Shown in pieces: positions 1 to 8,008 of a DNA stretch of 42,202 nucleotides. Position 1 is the stretch's first letter. Every line of letters begins with the position of its first letter. Below the pieces are notes generated by a model that saw only the letters and a program-made list of their open reading frames with translations, was not told the origin of the DNA and ran no database searches. A program made the position numbers and the translations under genes. This stretch comes from Bacteroidia bacterium (GTDB lineage: Bacteria > Bacteroidota > Bacteroidia > Bacteroidales > VadinHA17): the NCBI GenBank assembly GCA_026391475.1, contig JAPLED010000066.1:1-42202 (forward strand), read 5' to 3'.

Positions 1-314
1 TCAAAAAAATAAAACTAAAAAATAATTTATATTGTTGATATCCAGTTATTTATTAACAATATTGCTAAGCATTATTTGAGAATTATTAATTTCAATTATT
101 TTTATAAAACTGTCCATGAAGACTTTTCGGAGTGGACTCAAAATTGAAAAGTCGAAATGTTATATGGCTTAAAAACGCCGGTGGCGTTAACAGCTAATAA
201 ATAGCACCGACCGTGTTATGTTTAGGCCAGATTTAAATTTCTCTTTTAGTTCTTATATATCTTGCTCCAGGTAGATGTAATCCAATCCTCTTCATTAGGA
301 CTTTTACCTTTTCT
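1..314. other. Non-coding stretch at window start
   Basis: No open frame with recognisable protein content is seen here. The stretch is AT-rich. It holds an 8-bp inverted repeat (GACTTTTC at 121-128 and GAAAAGTC at 146-153, 17-base loop) and a GC-richer patch near 175-220. No clear promoter points into the window from here, and the gene that follows runs toward this stretch, so it is the 3' flank of that gene. Confidence 0.5.
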
Positions 315-1352
315 TTATAATGAGAATCTTCCTTTAACTTTTATTGAAGGATTGGTAATCATAATTTCTATCCGGAATCCCGAAGCCGTTTGAAAACTAT
401 ACTGCAGATTGACGGGAAGGTAAACAGTATTCATAAGGGGCTTTTTATGAGTATATACTTCACAATCACACTTAATGCTGTAAATATTGGAGTAATTTTT
501 GTTGTCAGATCGTGATATAGCTTCAAGCTCAACTGAGTGAATATACTTGGTGTCTTTATCAACAAAAAGTATTATTTGAAAGGGGAAGCCTAGATTTATT
601 GTTTCCGGATATGAAATCCTAAACACTTTATAGTTGTCTTTCTCTCCAAGATAGCTGTAAAAAGGCTTATAGTGGTCTAACATATGATTCCTGCTGAATT
701 CCAAAGCCTTCATAATGTTGTTAAGTGCAAAATGGGTTTGAGCACTAAGTACACGACTGATTTTTGCCGTATCACTGTTAGTAATGAATTTCAAAGGACG
801 ATGAAACCAGCCGTGGGCTCTGAAAGTAAAATTTTTAGAATACGGTTCATTTTCAGCTTCTAGTATACCGGTTACCAGAAAGGTTTTTTGCTCAGATACT
901 CTGATTTTAGCATCGAAATTTGCATTCATTTTGCAGTTGTAATTTAACTGGGGAGTGCTTTTAACGCTTCTTTTAAACAATTTTTCAATATCCTGATATT
1001 CTACAACTACTTCATTAAGCATATAACCAGTTTCATCAAGTTTAAAACTAAGCTTTTTGGTCTCTTGTAAAGAATTATTATAAATAGTCCAGGCCGGAGA
1101 AGCTCCCAAATAACTTACACTTATGGTATCTCTTTCGGCCAGTTTACTTATTGGGATAAGGGCTATTCCCAAAGCATTACTGATTTCAACAGGTTTGCTG
1201 TTGATCAGGATGTATGCATAAGGCATTGGTTGAGAATCTTTGTTCAACACAGTGATTTCAATGTTCTGCGCAATACCAATCCCGGTTTGCAATAACAGAA
1301 TGGTAATTAAAAGAATTTTCATTCGATTTTGTATATAGTTTATGCCTTTCAA
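315..1352 (-). CDS. Secreted CarboxypepD_reg-like protein of unknown function
   Basis: The protein has an N-terminal signal peptide (hydrophobic stretch MKILLITILLLQTG, then a cleavable AQN region). A beta-sandwich of the carboxypeptidase-regulatory type follows at about residues 30-115: a VLNKDSQPMPYAYILIN strand pair, then LNEVVVEY, a wording typical of Bacteroidota surface proteins. The remaining 230 residues carry no motif I recognise. The likely place is the periplasm or outer membrane. A second in-frame ATG at 1322 begins directly at the hydrophobic core and is an equally good start (335 residues). The gene stands alone, divergent from the hydrolase gene. The family assignment of the first domain is fairly safe; the function is unknown. 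Confidence 0.75.
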   Translation of the reverse strand: MKGINYIQNRMKILLITILLLQTGIGIAQNIEITVLNKDSQPMPYAYILINSKPVEISNALGIALIPISKLAERDTISVSYLGASPAWTIYNNSLQETKKLSFKLDETGYMLNEVVVEYQDIEKLFKRSVKSTPQLNYNCKMNANFDAKIRVSEQKTFLVTGILEAENEPYSKNFTFRAHGWFHRPLKFITNSDTAKISRVLSAQTHFALNNIMKALEFSRNHMLDHYKPFYSYLGEKDNYKVFRISYPETINLGFPFQIILFVDKDTKYIHSVELEAISRSDNKNYSNIYSIKCDCEVYTHKKPLMNTVYLPVNLQYSFQTASGFRIEIMITNPSIKVKGRFSL

Positions 1353-1524
1353 CTTTTGTTAAACGAATTTAAATAATGTTTATTCGATATACTCCCAAAT
1401 ATTTGTTAATCAATTCTTAATCTTCTGTTAAATATTTAACACCATATCAATCCCGGTCGGGCATGAGTTATTTCATCATGATATAATTATTTGGGTGACC
1501 ACGCAACAACCTCCTGTTTGCGCG

Positions 1525-1556
1525 TTGGAAATCATGTCCGGAAATTCATACATTTG
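1525..1556 (+). promoter_or_regulatory. Predicted Bacteroidota-type promoter of the hydrolase gene
   Basis: A -33-like TTG at 1525-1527 is followed after 21 bases by TACATTTG at 1549-1556. This fits the known Bacteroidota pattern TTG-N17-23-TAnnTTTG. The start codon at 1580 would leave a leader of about 15-20 bases. Confidence 0.6.
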
Positions 1557-1579
1557 TACATCCAATAAAATGATTATTC

Positions 1580-2998
1580 ATGAAAAAGGTTCTCGTTCCG
1601 TCTCTGCTGATGGGTCTTATTCTTTTCACCCAATCGCTGGCTGCCCAAAAAATAATTGATAAGAAATTTATTACCGGTTCGTGGCTCGGAAAGATTGCTG
1701 CCGGTGCAATTGAGTTGAGGGTTGTCTTTAATCTGTCGGTTATTGAAAAAGACAGTCTTGTCGCTACACTCGACAGTCCTGATCAGGGGGCGAAGAATAT
1801 TAAGCTTGGACCGGTAACTTTTACCGGAGAAACCATAAAGATTTCTGCAGGTGCTATGCTTGCAGAGTATAACGGGACCATAAAAAACGATACTCTGATT
1901 GAAGGAATCTGGAAGCAGTCCGGAACTTCAAATGTTCTTAATCTTGTAAAGCTTAAGTCTGCATTCACCCTGAACAGACCCCAGGAGCCAAAACCTCCTT
2001 TTCCTTATACATCTGAAGATGTGACCTTTGCGAACGATAAGTTTAATATCAACCTTGCCGGAACATTAACAATTCCTACCGGAAAAGGTCCTTTCCCGGC
2101 TGTTATTTTAATAACAGGTTCGGGTGCCCAAAACAGGAACGAAGAAATTATGGGTCATAAACCATTTTTGGTAATAGCTGATTATCTCAGTCGGAATGGG
2201 ATTGCAGTTCTCCGTTACGACGACCGGGGTGTCGGAAAATCCCAGGGAAACTATGCAGCAGCCACATCCGCTGACCTGGCTACCGATGCAGAAGCAGCGC
2301 TTAACTACATGAAAACAAACCCAAAAATTGATCCTAAAGCAATTGGACTTATGGGTCATAGCGAAGGTGGTTTGATAGCTCCTATTGTTGCGTCTGCCAA
2401 TCCGGATGTCTCATTTATTGTATCCCTTGCCGGACCAGGCGTCACAGGCGAACAGATAATTCATCGCCAGGCAGCTGATATCAGTCGTGCTTCCGGTATT
2501 GATGAAAAGCAGATAAAAGAGTCTGTTTCAATTAATAAAAAGTTATTTGCCGTCATGAAAAAAGAGTCAGATAACAAAAAAGCATCAGAAAAAATGACGG
2601 CTCTGTATAAGCAGATATTATTAAAGAAGAAAACCACGCCGGAAGAGATTGAAAAGTCATTGAAGCAAGTCCAGGCAAGTTTAAATCCGTCTACTCTTAC
2701 GTGGTTCAGATATTTTATAATGACTGATCCGGCAGATTTCTGGAAAAAGGTTAAATGTCCGGTGCTTGCACTAAATGGCGAAAAGGATCTTCAGGTTGCT
2801 GCAGATGAAAACCTTCCGGCAATTGAAAAAGCTCTGCGGTCAGGAGGTAACACTTCATATAAGACAATGAAACTGCCAGAACTTAATCACCTTTTCCAGC
2901 ACTGCAAAACAGGACTACCGGCAGAGTACGGTGAAATAGAAGAAACCTTTTCTCCTGAAGCACTTAAGATAATAACTGATTGGATCTTGGGTTTATAG
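1580..2998 (+). CDS. Secreted alpha/beta hydrolase (serine esterase/peptidase-like)
   Basis: This is a 472-residue exported hydrolase. A signal peptide ends near AAQ at residues 21-23. An N-terminal beta-rich domain (about 30-125) precedes an alpha/beta-hydrolase fold. The nucleophile elbow GHSEGG puts the catalytic serine at residue 261; the probable acid is Asp403 in NGEKDLQ and the histidine is His437 in LPELNHLF. The oxyanion region is LITGSGAQNR. An insert of about 80 charged residues (300-380) forms a lid. Proteins of this build are common in Bacteroidota and are usually annotated only as alpha/beta hydrolases; the substrate cannot be read from the sequence. Its 3' end overlaps the convergent Nudix gene by 35 bases. 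Confidence 0.85.
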   Translation: MKKVLVPSLLMGLILFTQSLAAQKIIDKKFITGSWLGKIAAGAIELRVVFNLSVIEKDSLVATLDSPDQGAKNIKLGPVTFTGETIKISAGAMLAEYNGTIKNDTLIEGIWKQSGTSNVLNLVKLKSAFTLNRPQEPKPPFPYTSEDVTFANDKFNINLAGTLTIPTGKGPFPAVILITGSGAQNRNEEIMGHKPFLVIADYLSRNGIAVLRYDDRGVGKSQGNYAAATSADLATDAEAALNYMKTNPKIDPKAIGLMGHSEGGLIAPIVASANPDVSFIVSLAGPGVTGEQIIHRQAADISRASGIDEKQIKESVSINKKLFAVMKKESDNKKASEKMTALYKQILLKKKTTPEEIEKSLKQVQASLNPSTLTWFRYFIMTDPADFWKKVKCPVLALNGEKDLQVAADENLPAIEKALRSGGNTSYKTMKLPELNHLFQHCKTGLPAEYGEIEETFSPEALKIITDWILGL

Positions 2999-3398
2999 GA
3001 ATTTTTTTAGCTTTAATTCTTTCAAGATAACTTTTTGCAACAAATACATCAGCCTTGGAAAAGTCGACTGATAATAGTTCTGCTGCCGGTAACCATTTGT
3101 AAGCCAGATGCTCTGATAGGAACGGTAACTCATCCAGTGTATCGCAGATAAACGGAATAAGCTTAATCTGCTTCTGACCATAGTCATGTTCAACTTCAGG
3201 TAATTTTCCGCAAATTACAATCTCCATCGATAATTCTTCCTCCACCTCGCGGATAATGCACTCCTCTTCCGTCTCTCCAGGTAAAAGTTTCCCTCCCGGA
3301 AATTCCCATTTAAAAGGATGATCGGTTGCCTCTCCCCGCTGGACAACCAAGACCTCATTTTCTTCACTCCTTATAATAGCACAGGTTACACTAATCAT
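2964..3398 (-). CDS. Nudix hydrolase, MutT-like
   Basis: This 144-residue protein has a complete Nudix box: GGKLLPGETEEE followed by REVEEEL, matching G-x5-E-x7-R-E-U-x-E-E (about residues 36-56). The PFKWEFPGG approach and the length match MutT/8-oxo-dGTP diphosphatase-like enzymes, which remove oxidised nucleotides, but other small (d)NTP pyrophosphatases look alike. Its ATG overlaps the stop codon of the upstream HSDR_N-like gene (ATGA, 3395-3398), so the two are translationally coupled. Its end overlaps the hydrolase gene on the other strand by 35 bases. Confidence 0.85.
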   Translation of the reverse strand: MISVTCAIIRSEENEVLVVQRGEATDHPFKWEFPGGKLLPGETEEECIIREVEEELSMEIVICGKLPEVEHDYGQKQIKLIPFICDTLDELPFLSEHLAYKWLPAAELLSVDFSKADVFVAKSYLERIKAKKIPINPRSNQLLS

Positions 3399-3850
3399 AA
3401 CAAAAGATCTTCGTAGAGTGGTATCACAAGTAAAAAATCATATTTGCTTTCCTCGTGATTAATTTTACAGGCATAGTGATCAAGGCCGTTAGTGACAACG
3501 ATATACGGCACTTTGAACCCCATGTTATAACAGACAATCTGATCAAATACTTTATCGTCAATTTTCACATCAGGTGATTTACATTCCACTATCATAACCG
3601 GTTCACCGGATCTGTTGTGTACCAGTATATCGACTCTTCTTTTCAATTTATTGAATCTGAACAAAACTTCAATTCCAAGAAGACCGGCAGGATATTTTCC
3701 CTCATTGACGAGGTACTGAACGAAATTCTGCCTGACCCACTCCTCGGGAGTGAGCTTTATATATTTTCTCCTGACCGGATCGAGGATCATTTCATTTCCC
3801 TCTTTCCCGGTTATTTTGAATGAATATTGAGGCAGGTTTAACTGTTTCAA
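3395..3850 (-). CDS. Stand-alone type I restriction R N-terminal (HSDR_N) nuclease-like domain
   Basis: The 151-residue protein resembles the N-terminal nuclease domain of HsdR that occurs alone in many Bacteroidota (HSDR_N_2 family). Visible motifs are RRVDILV (metal-binding Asp) and MIVECKSP (E-x-K of a PD-(D/E)xK fold), with DKVFDQIVCYN behind it. There is no helicase, methylase or specificity subunit nearby, so it is not part of a restriction system in this window. It is the first gene of a two-gene unit with the Nudix gene, sharing ATGA. A TAnnTTTG box on the minus strand (TATATTTG, complement of 3922-3929) lies 70 bases upstream. The role is unknown; nucleic-acid binding or cleavage is an inference from the fold. 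Confidence 0.75.
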   Translation of the reverse strand: MKQLNLPQYSFKITGKEGNEMILDPVRRKYIKLTPEEWVRQNFVQYLVNEGKYPAGLLGIEVLFRFNKLKRRVDILVHNRSGEPVMIVECKSPDVKIDDKVFDQIVCYNMGFKVPYIVVTNGLDHYACKINHEESKYDFLLVIPLYEDLLL

Positions 3851-3958
3851 CTTAGTTTTGTATTTTTGATGGCTGGATTGAGGATCTAATCATTAGTTTA
3901 GATCAAATCTTCAATCCTATACAAATATATTGAGATAATTATTAACTGAAATGAAGAT

Positions 3959-4729
3959 ATGAAAACCAAAGAGGAAATTGTTAATAACTGGCTTCCACGA
4001 TATACAGGTAAAGCTTTAAACACCTTCGGAAAATACTTTCTCCTGACAAATTATCTGTATTATGTTGAGCTATTTGCAAAATGGAACAATGTTCAGGTCG
4101 AAGGGAAAGATAAAAACATGCCCAGTGCCACCGCCGACGGAATAACCATAATAAATTTCGGTATGGGTAGCCCTAATGCAGCAACTATAATGGATCTTCT
4201 GAGTGCGGTGGATCCGAAGGCAGTTCTGTTCCTTGGTAAATGCGGAGGACTTAAAAAGAAGAATACACTTGGTGATCTTATACTTCCAATAGCTGCAATA
4301 AGAAGCGATGGAACATCGAACGACTATCTTCCAAGTGAGGTTCCTGCGCTTCCTGCTTTTAGTTTGCAGAGCGCCATTTCAGCTACAATAACAAGGTTTA
4401 ACAGAGAATACTGGACCGGTACTGTGTATACAACAAACAGAAGGGTTTGGGAATATGACGACAGGTTTAAAAAATACCTTATCAAGACCCGTGCAATGGC
4501 AATTGATATGGAGACTGCGACTATTTTTACTGTCGGTTTTGCCAATGAGATACCTACCGGGGCTCTTCTTCTTGTCTCCGATCAGCCGATGATTTCAACC
4601 GGAATTAAAACGGAAGCCACCGATCTTAAAGTCACCAATGAATATGTTGAAATGCACCTTAAAATCGGGATTGACTCGCTCAGGGAAATAATAGATAACG
4701 GCGTTTCTGTTAAACATCTAAAATTCTGA
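3959..4729 (+). CDS. amn: AMP nucleosidase
   Basis: It hydrolyses AMP to adenine and ribose 5-phosphate in the cytoplasm. The 256-residue protein is a nucleoside-phosphorylase fold of the short Bacteroidota AMP nucleosidase type. Characteristic stretches are FGMGSPNAAT, the phosphate/ribose loop FLGKCGGLKKKNTLGDLILP, and AIDMETATIF with the purine-site Glu, followed by LLVSDQPM. The long N-terminal domain of the E. coli enzyme is absent, as usual in this phylum. The ATG at 3959 leaves just 2 bases between its stop and holA, so the two genes are cotranscribed. An imperfect palindrome at about 3874-3915 sits between this gene and the divergent HSDR_N-like gene. Confidence 0.85.
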   Translation: MKTKEEIVNNWLPRYTGKALNTFGKYFLLTNYLYYVELFAKWNNVQVEGKDKNMPSATADGITIINFGMGSPNAATIMDLLSAVDPKAVLFLGKCGGLKKKNTLGDLILPIAAIRSDGTSNDYLPSEVPALPAFSLQSAISATITRFNREYWTGTVYTTNRRVWEYDDRFKKYLIKTRAMAIDMETATIFTVGFANEIPTGALLLVSDQPMISTGIKTEATDLKVTNEYVEMHLKIGIDSLREIIDNGVSVKHLKF

Positions 4730-4731
4730 TA

Positions 4732-5742
4732 ATGGCTGTTACCTACGAAGAGATAATTTCCGATCTGAAGAACCGGATATTTAAGCCTGTTTACTTTCTT
4801 GCGGGTGAAGAGCCTTATTATATTGACCTTATTACTGATTATATAGAAGATAAGGTACTACCCGAAGCTGAGAAGGCTTTCAATCAGATCATTGTTTATG
4901 GAGACGATACCAATATTGCTGCAATAATCGACACTGCACGCCGATTTCCGATGATGGCAAGTCACCAGGTGGTTATTATCAAAGAAGCTCAGTCATTAAA
5001 AAAACTCGAGGACCTTATAATATATCTTGAAAAGCCTCTTTTATCAACTATTCTGGTATTTAGTTACAAGTACAATACCATCGATAAGAGAACAAAACTT
5101 TACAAAATGATCGAGAGTCATGCTGTTTATTTTGAATCAGCAAGAATACGCGATTATCTGATTCCTGCATGGATTGAGAGATACCTCATGACAAAAGGTA
5201 TTAAAACAGATCCCAGCGCAAGCGCAATGTTGACTGAATATCTTGGAACAGATCTTCATAAGATTGTTAATGAGCTCGATAAGCTTCTTATAACGCTTCC
5301 GGCCGGTAAACCTGTGATTACTACTTCTCTGATCGAAAAGAATATTGGGATAAGTAAGGACTATAATAATTTTGAGCTGCAGAAGTCAATCGGGGAAAAA
5401 AATATACTGAAAGCCAATATGATAGTTCACTATTTCACCAATAATCAAAAAGATAATCCTATTACCCTTTCAATTGCATCACTATTCGGATTCTTCAGCA
5501 AGCTTCTCACCTACCATTATCTAACGGACAAGTCAAAAAACAATGTTGCTGCAGTTCTGAAGGTTAATCCTTTTTTTGTAAAGGATTATGAGACTTCAGC
5601 AATGAAATATAATGTATCAAAGACTGTACAGATCATCAGTCTTCTGCGCACATTCGACATGAAATCAAAAGGTTACGGAGATCCGGGCACTGAGCCAGGT
5701 GATCTTCTAAAGGAGTTGGTTTTTAAGATACTTCATCTTTAA
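4732..5742 (+). CDS. holA: DNA polymerase III delta subunit
   Basis: The delta subunit of the clamp loader opens the sliding clamp. The 336-residue length and the opening YFLAGEEPYYIDLITDYI (the degenerate P-loop region typical of delta) fit HolA. Further family-like stretches are MMASHQVVIIKEAQSL, a central IPAWIERYL and a C-terminal helical collar ending in LLKELVFKIL. It starts 2 bases after amn and its stop codon overlaps the stop of the convergent yqgE gene inside TTAA (5739-5742). Confidence 0.85.
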   Translation: MAVTYEEIISDLKNRIFKPVYFLAGEEPYYIDLITDYIEDKVLPEAEKAFNQIIVYGDDTNIAAIIDTARRFPMMASHQVVIIKEAQSLKKLEDLIIYLEKPLLSTILVFSYKYNTIDKRTKLYKMIESHAVYFESARIRDYLIPAWIERYLMTKGIKTDPSASAMLTEYLGTDLHKIVNELDKLLITLPAGKPVITTSLIEKNIGISKDYNNFELQKSIGEKNILKANMIVHYFTNNQKDNPITLSIASLFGFFSKLLTYHYLTDKSKNNVAAVLKVNPFFVKDYETSAMKYNVSKTVQIISLLRTFDMKSKGYGDPGTEPGDLLKELVFKILHL

Positions 5743-6329
5743 TTCATTTCAGGCGAATCGGGGAAATCGGCCCACATCCTGTATTTGTTGTTAAAGCTTC
5801 TTAAAACTCTTTTCCATGTATCATCACTTCCGTTATTCATAACTATATCGGACTTTACCTTTGCAATGACCCATGAGTCTTCTTTAAGCTCTCGTTCAAG
5901 CTGACCTGCTGACCAGCCTGAATAGCCAAGAAAAAATCTGATCTGTGACTGCTTGATTTTTCCTGTTTTTATCAGTTTTCTTATGCTTTCAATATCTCCA
6001 CCCCAGAAAATATTTCCTTCCACATGTACACTTTTAGGAACCAAATCACCCAGGTTATGCAGATAATGAATAGTATCAGGGGCTACAGGTCCTCCCATAT
6101 TGAGATTTTCATTCCAGCCCTGGAAACCTGCAATAGCAGCACTGACTTTTAAATCAAGTTTTTTATTCAGGATAAAACCAACCGATCCCTCGGGAGTATG
6201 TTCGGTGAGATATACTATGCTCCGGTTAAAAAATGTATCGGGCAGAAAAGGTACTGATATAAGAATCTTACCTTTCTCAGGAATCTTATCTTCCGGCAAT
6301 ATTGCAAACAAATCAAGTTCCGGTTGCAT
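5739..6329 (-). CDS. YqgE/AlgH family protein
   Basis: This 196-residue protein belongs to the UPF0301 (YqgE/AlgH) family, whose biochemical role is not settled. Family signatures are visible: GKILISVPFLPDTFFNRSIV, then GSVGFILNK, and near the middle MGGPVAPDTIHYLH and FWGGDIESI. The region FFLGYSGWSAGQLERELKE is the most conserved stretch of the family. The protein has no signal peptide and is probably cytoplasmic. It is convergent with holA and divergent from the small cysteine protein. Confidence 0.85.
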   Translation of the reverse strand: MQPELDLFAILPEDKIPEKGKILISVPFLPDTFFNRSIVYLTEHTPEGSVGFILNKKLDLKVSAAIAGFQGWNENLNMGGPVAPDTIHYLHNLGDLVPKSVHVEGNIFWGGDIESIRKLIKTGKIKQSQIRFFLGYSGWSAGQLERELKEDSWVIAKVKSDIVMNNGSDDTWKRVLRSFNNKYRMWADFPDSPEMN

Positions 6330-6352
6330 AACTATTTTAATAACTATCTTTG
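6324..6352 (+). promoter_or_regulatory. Predicted promoter for the small cysteine protein
   Basis: TTG at 6324-6326 and TATCTTTG at 6345-6352 are separated by 18 bases, a full match to the Bacteroidota consensus. It begins inside the first codons of the divergent yqgE gene and would give a leader of about 65 bases. Confidence 0.55.
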
Positions 6353-6424
6353 AAGATTATAATCTTAATTACCAGGGTTATTAATTATGATAAAGTTACG
6401 AATTATTAGGATGGACTTACTAAA

Positions 6425-6652
6425 ATGTTTTTAAAACTACTGATTTTAAGTGCAATATTCTTATCAATAGCCGCCGCAGGTTTCGGGATCAGAATGCTCC
6501 TTAAATCTCACGGACGGTTTCCTGAGACACATATAAGCAGAAATGCAGAGATGAGGAAAAGAGGCATTACCTGTGCCCAGGAAACAGATACAGGCTGCCA
6601 TTCATCGGAAAGTTTTCCGGGTTGTGATACTTGCGGTGAAAGAAGGCTATAA
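6425..6652 (+). CDS. Small membrane-anchored four-cysteine protein
   Basis: The 75-residue protein has one N-terminal hydrophobic segment (about residues 3-22) and a short hydrophilic tail carrying Cys50, Cys58, Cys67 and Cys70; the last pair forms a CDTC motif. The tail motif THISRN followed by RGITCAQ looks like that of a small protein I recall from other Bacteroidota, usually annotated only as a membrane or secreted protein. A four-cysteine tail suggests metal or iron-sulfur binding, or redox chemistry, but this is inference. It has its own strong promoter, is convergent with apbE and the nqr operon, and a palindromic repeat element lies 30 bases beyond its stop. Confidence 0.65.
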   Translation: MFLKLLILSAIFLSIAAAGFGIRMLLKSHGRFPETHISRNAEMRKRGITCAQETDTGCHSSESFPGCDTCGERRL

Positions 6653-6681
6653 ATGCTGTAAGGGCTGTAAACAAATGAAGT

Positions 6682-6849
6682 TGTCTCAAAAGCCCACCAC
6701 CTCCCCCTGACACTTCGGTCAGGGTACTCCTCCTCTGAAGAGGAGGAGAAAATTATAATATTGTATATCAATACTTTCCCCTCCTTTTTAAAGGAGGGGT
6801 GTCATGCCCAAAGGGTCATGACGGGGTGGTTGAATAAACTTTTGAGACA
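6682..6849. repeat. Nested-hairpin repeat element, copy 1 (MITE-like)
   Basis: An 11-bp perfect terminal inverted repeat (TGTCTCAAAAG at 6682-6692, CTTTTGAGACA at 6839-6849) encloses four hairpins in mirror order. They are 6705-6724 (CCCTGAC/GTCAGGG), 6727-6748 (perfect 10-bp stem CTCCTCCTCT/AGAGGAGGAG), 6778-6799 (10-bp stem CCCCTCCTTT/AAAGGAGGGG) and 6801-6822 (GTCATGCCC/GGGTCATGAC with one mismatch). An AT-rich core of about 29 bases lies in the middle. The arms CCACCACC and GGGGTGG also pair with each other. It has no coding capacity. A second copy lies at 40394-40568 and a fragment at 7971-8002. It sits between two convergent genes. Confidence 0.8.
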
Positions 6850-6868
6850 GCCTCTTTGGGGTGGGTTA

Positions 6869-7888
6869 TTAGTTCTCAGATTCCGAAATATATTTCTTCA
6901 GATTTCCTGAAATCCATGTTTTGAAATTACCATTAACATCTGAAAAGACAAGATAGGCGCTGAACTGCGGATTTTTGTTTATAAACTCAATTGCACGTTC
7001 CTTCCCCATCACCATACAGGCTGTTGCAATACCATCAGCCATGGCGCAATCGTCAGCAATTATTGTGGCACTCAGCAGAGTATTTTTTGCAGGAAAACCT
7101 GTCTTTGGATCAATTTCGTGGGAATATTTTATACCATTTTCAATATAAAATTTTCTATAGTTACCTGAGGTTGAAAGTGCTTTATCACTAATCTTAATGA
7201 TAGCCTGCAGGGTTTGTCCGGGTGACATATTATTATCTACCGGTTTATCAATACCAATTCTCCAGAGTGCACCTGCCTTGTTTCCCTTTGCCCTGACTTC
7301 TCCTCCTATCTCAACCAGGTAATTTCTTATACCGAGACTGTCAAAATAACGACAAACCACATCCACTGAATATCCCTGAGCTATTGCATTCACATCCAGA
7401 TATATACCCGGATCTGATTTTATCAGACGACCGTTAACAAGTGATACCTTTTCCATTCCGACAAGCTTCATCAGGCTGTCGCGTTTTGATTCAGTAAAAT
7501 TTTTATGGGCATCCGGACCAAATCCCCAGGCTTTTACAAGGGGACCAACAGTAATATCGAATGCTCCTACTGTCATCTCTGATATTAAGGCCGATTTAAT
7601 AAAGACTTCTGTAAAGAAAGAATCAGGTATTACTTCCTCATTGCGGTTTATTTTCGAAATTATGGATGAATCCTGATAGAGAGACAGGGACATATCAAAA
7701 TCATGAAGGATCTTTTCAACTTTTAATTTTAATTCTTCGGTACCGATATTTTTTCTGTTGTCGTAAACGATGCTATATGTTGTTCCCTGTATGAAACCTG
7801 TGAAATTGGCAAAAACAGGTTTTTTATTTTTGCATGCCGGCGTAACCAAAGCGAGAAGCAATAATGCTGATAATAATTTCTTAATCAT
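6869..7888 (-). CDS. apbE: FAD:protein FMN transferase (lipoprotein)
   Basis: ApbE attaches FMN from FAD to a threonine of its target proteins, including NqrB and NqrC. The 339-residue protein has a lipoprotein signal with Cys19 in TPAC, so it acts in the periplasm. Motifs seen are FTGFIQGTTYSIVY near the start, FDITVGPLVKAWGFG, DVNAIAQGYSVD, EIGGEVRAKG, and the metal-site stretch SHEIDPKTGFP followed by DDCAMADGIATACMVMG. It lies just downstream of nqrF on the same strand, the usual place for it in Bacteroidota, and both target threonine motifs are present in the NQR proteins of this window. The gap to nqrF (120 bases) contains a broken repeat element. Confidence 0.93.
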   Translation of the reverse strand: MIKKLLSALLLLALVTPACKNKKPVFANFTGFIQGTTYSIVYDNRKNIGTEELKLKVEKILHDFDMSLSLYQDSSIISKINRNEEVIPDSFFTEVFIKSALISEMTVGAFDITVGPLVKAWGFGPDAHKNFTESKRDSLMKLVGMEKVSLVNGRLIKSDPGIYLDVNAIAQGYSVDVVCRYFDSLGIRNYLVEIGGEVRAKGNKAGALWRIGIDKPVDNNMSPGQTLQAIIKISDKALSTSGNYRKFYIENGIKYSHEIDPKTGFPAKNTLLSATIIADDCAMADGIATACMVMGKERAIEFINKNPQFSAYLVFSDVNGNFKTWISGNLKKYISESEN

Positions 7889-7970
7889 GCTGTTACCTGA
7901 TTATAGTACCAAACTTGAAGATCAATACAATCTTACGGAAAATTTGTTCCTCTGCAAAATATATTTAACA

Positions 7971-8002
7971 AAAAGGGCTGTCTTAGATGCCCACCACCTC
8001 CC
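7971..8002. repeat. Fragment of the nested-hairpin repeat (left end only)
   Basis: The stretch GGCTGTCTTAGATGCCCACC and the following ACCTCCC match the left end of the 6682 element. They also match the outer right end of that copy read in reverse (GAGGCTGTCTCAAAAG). The hairpins and right half are missing. The fragment stops 7 bases short of the nqrF stop codon. Confidence 0.6.
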
Positions 8003-8008
8003 TTTTTC

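Noticed and set aside
3861-3868. TATTTTTG as the amn promoter
   Set aside because: It matches the -7 pattern but no TTG lies 17-23 bases upstream, and it is almost 100 bases from the start codon.
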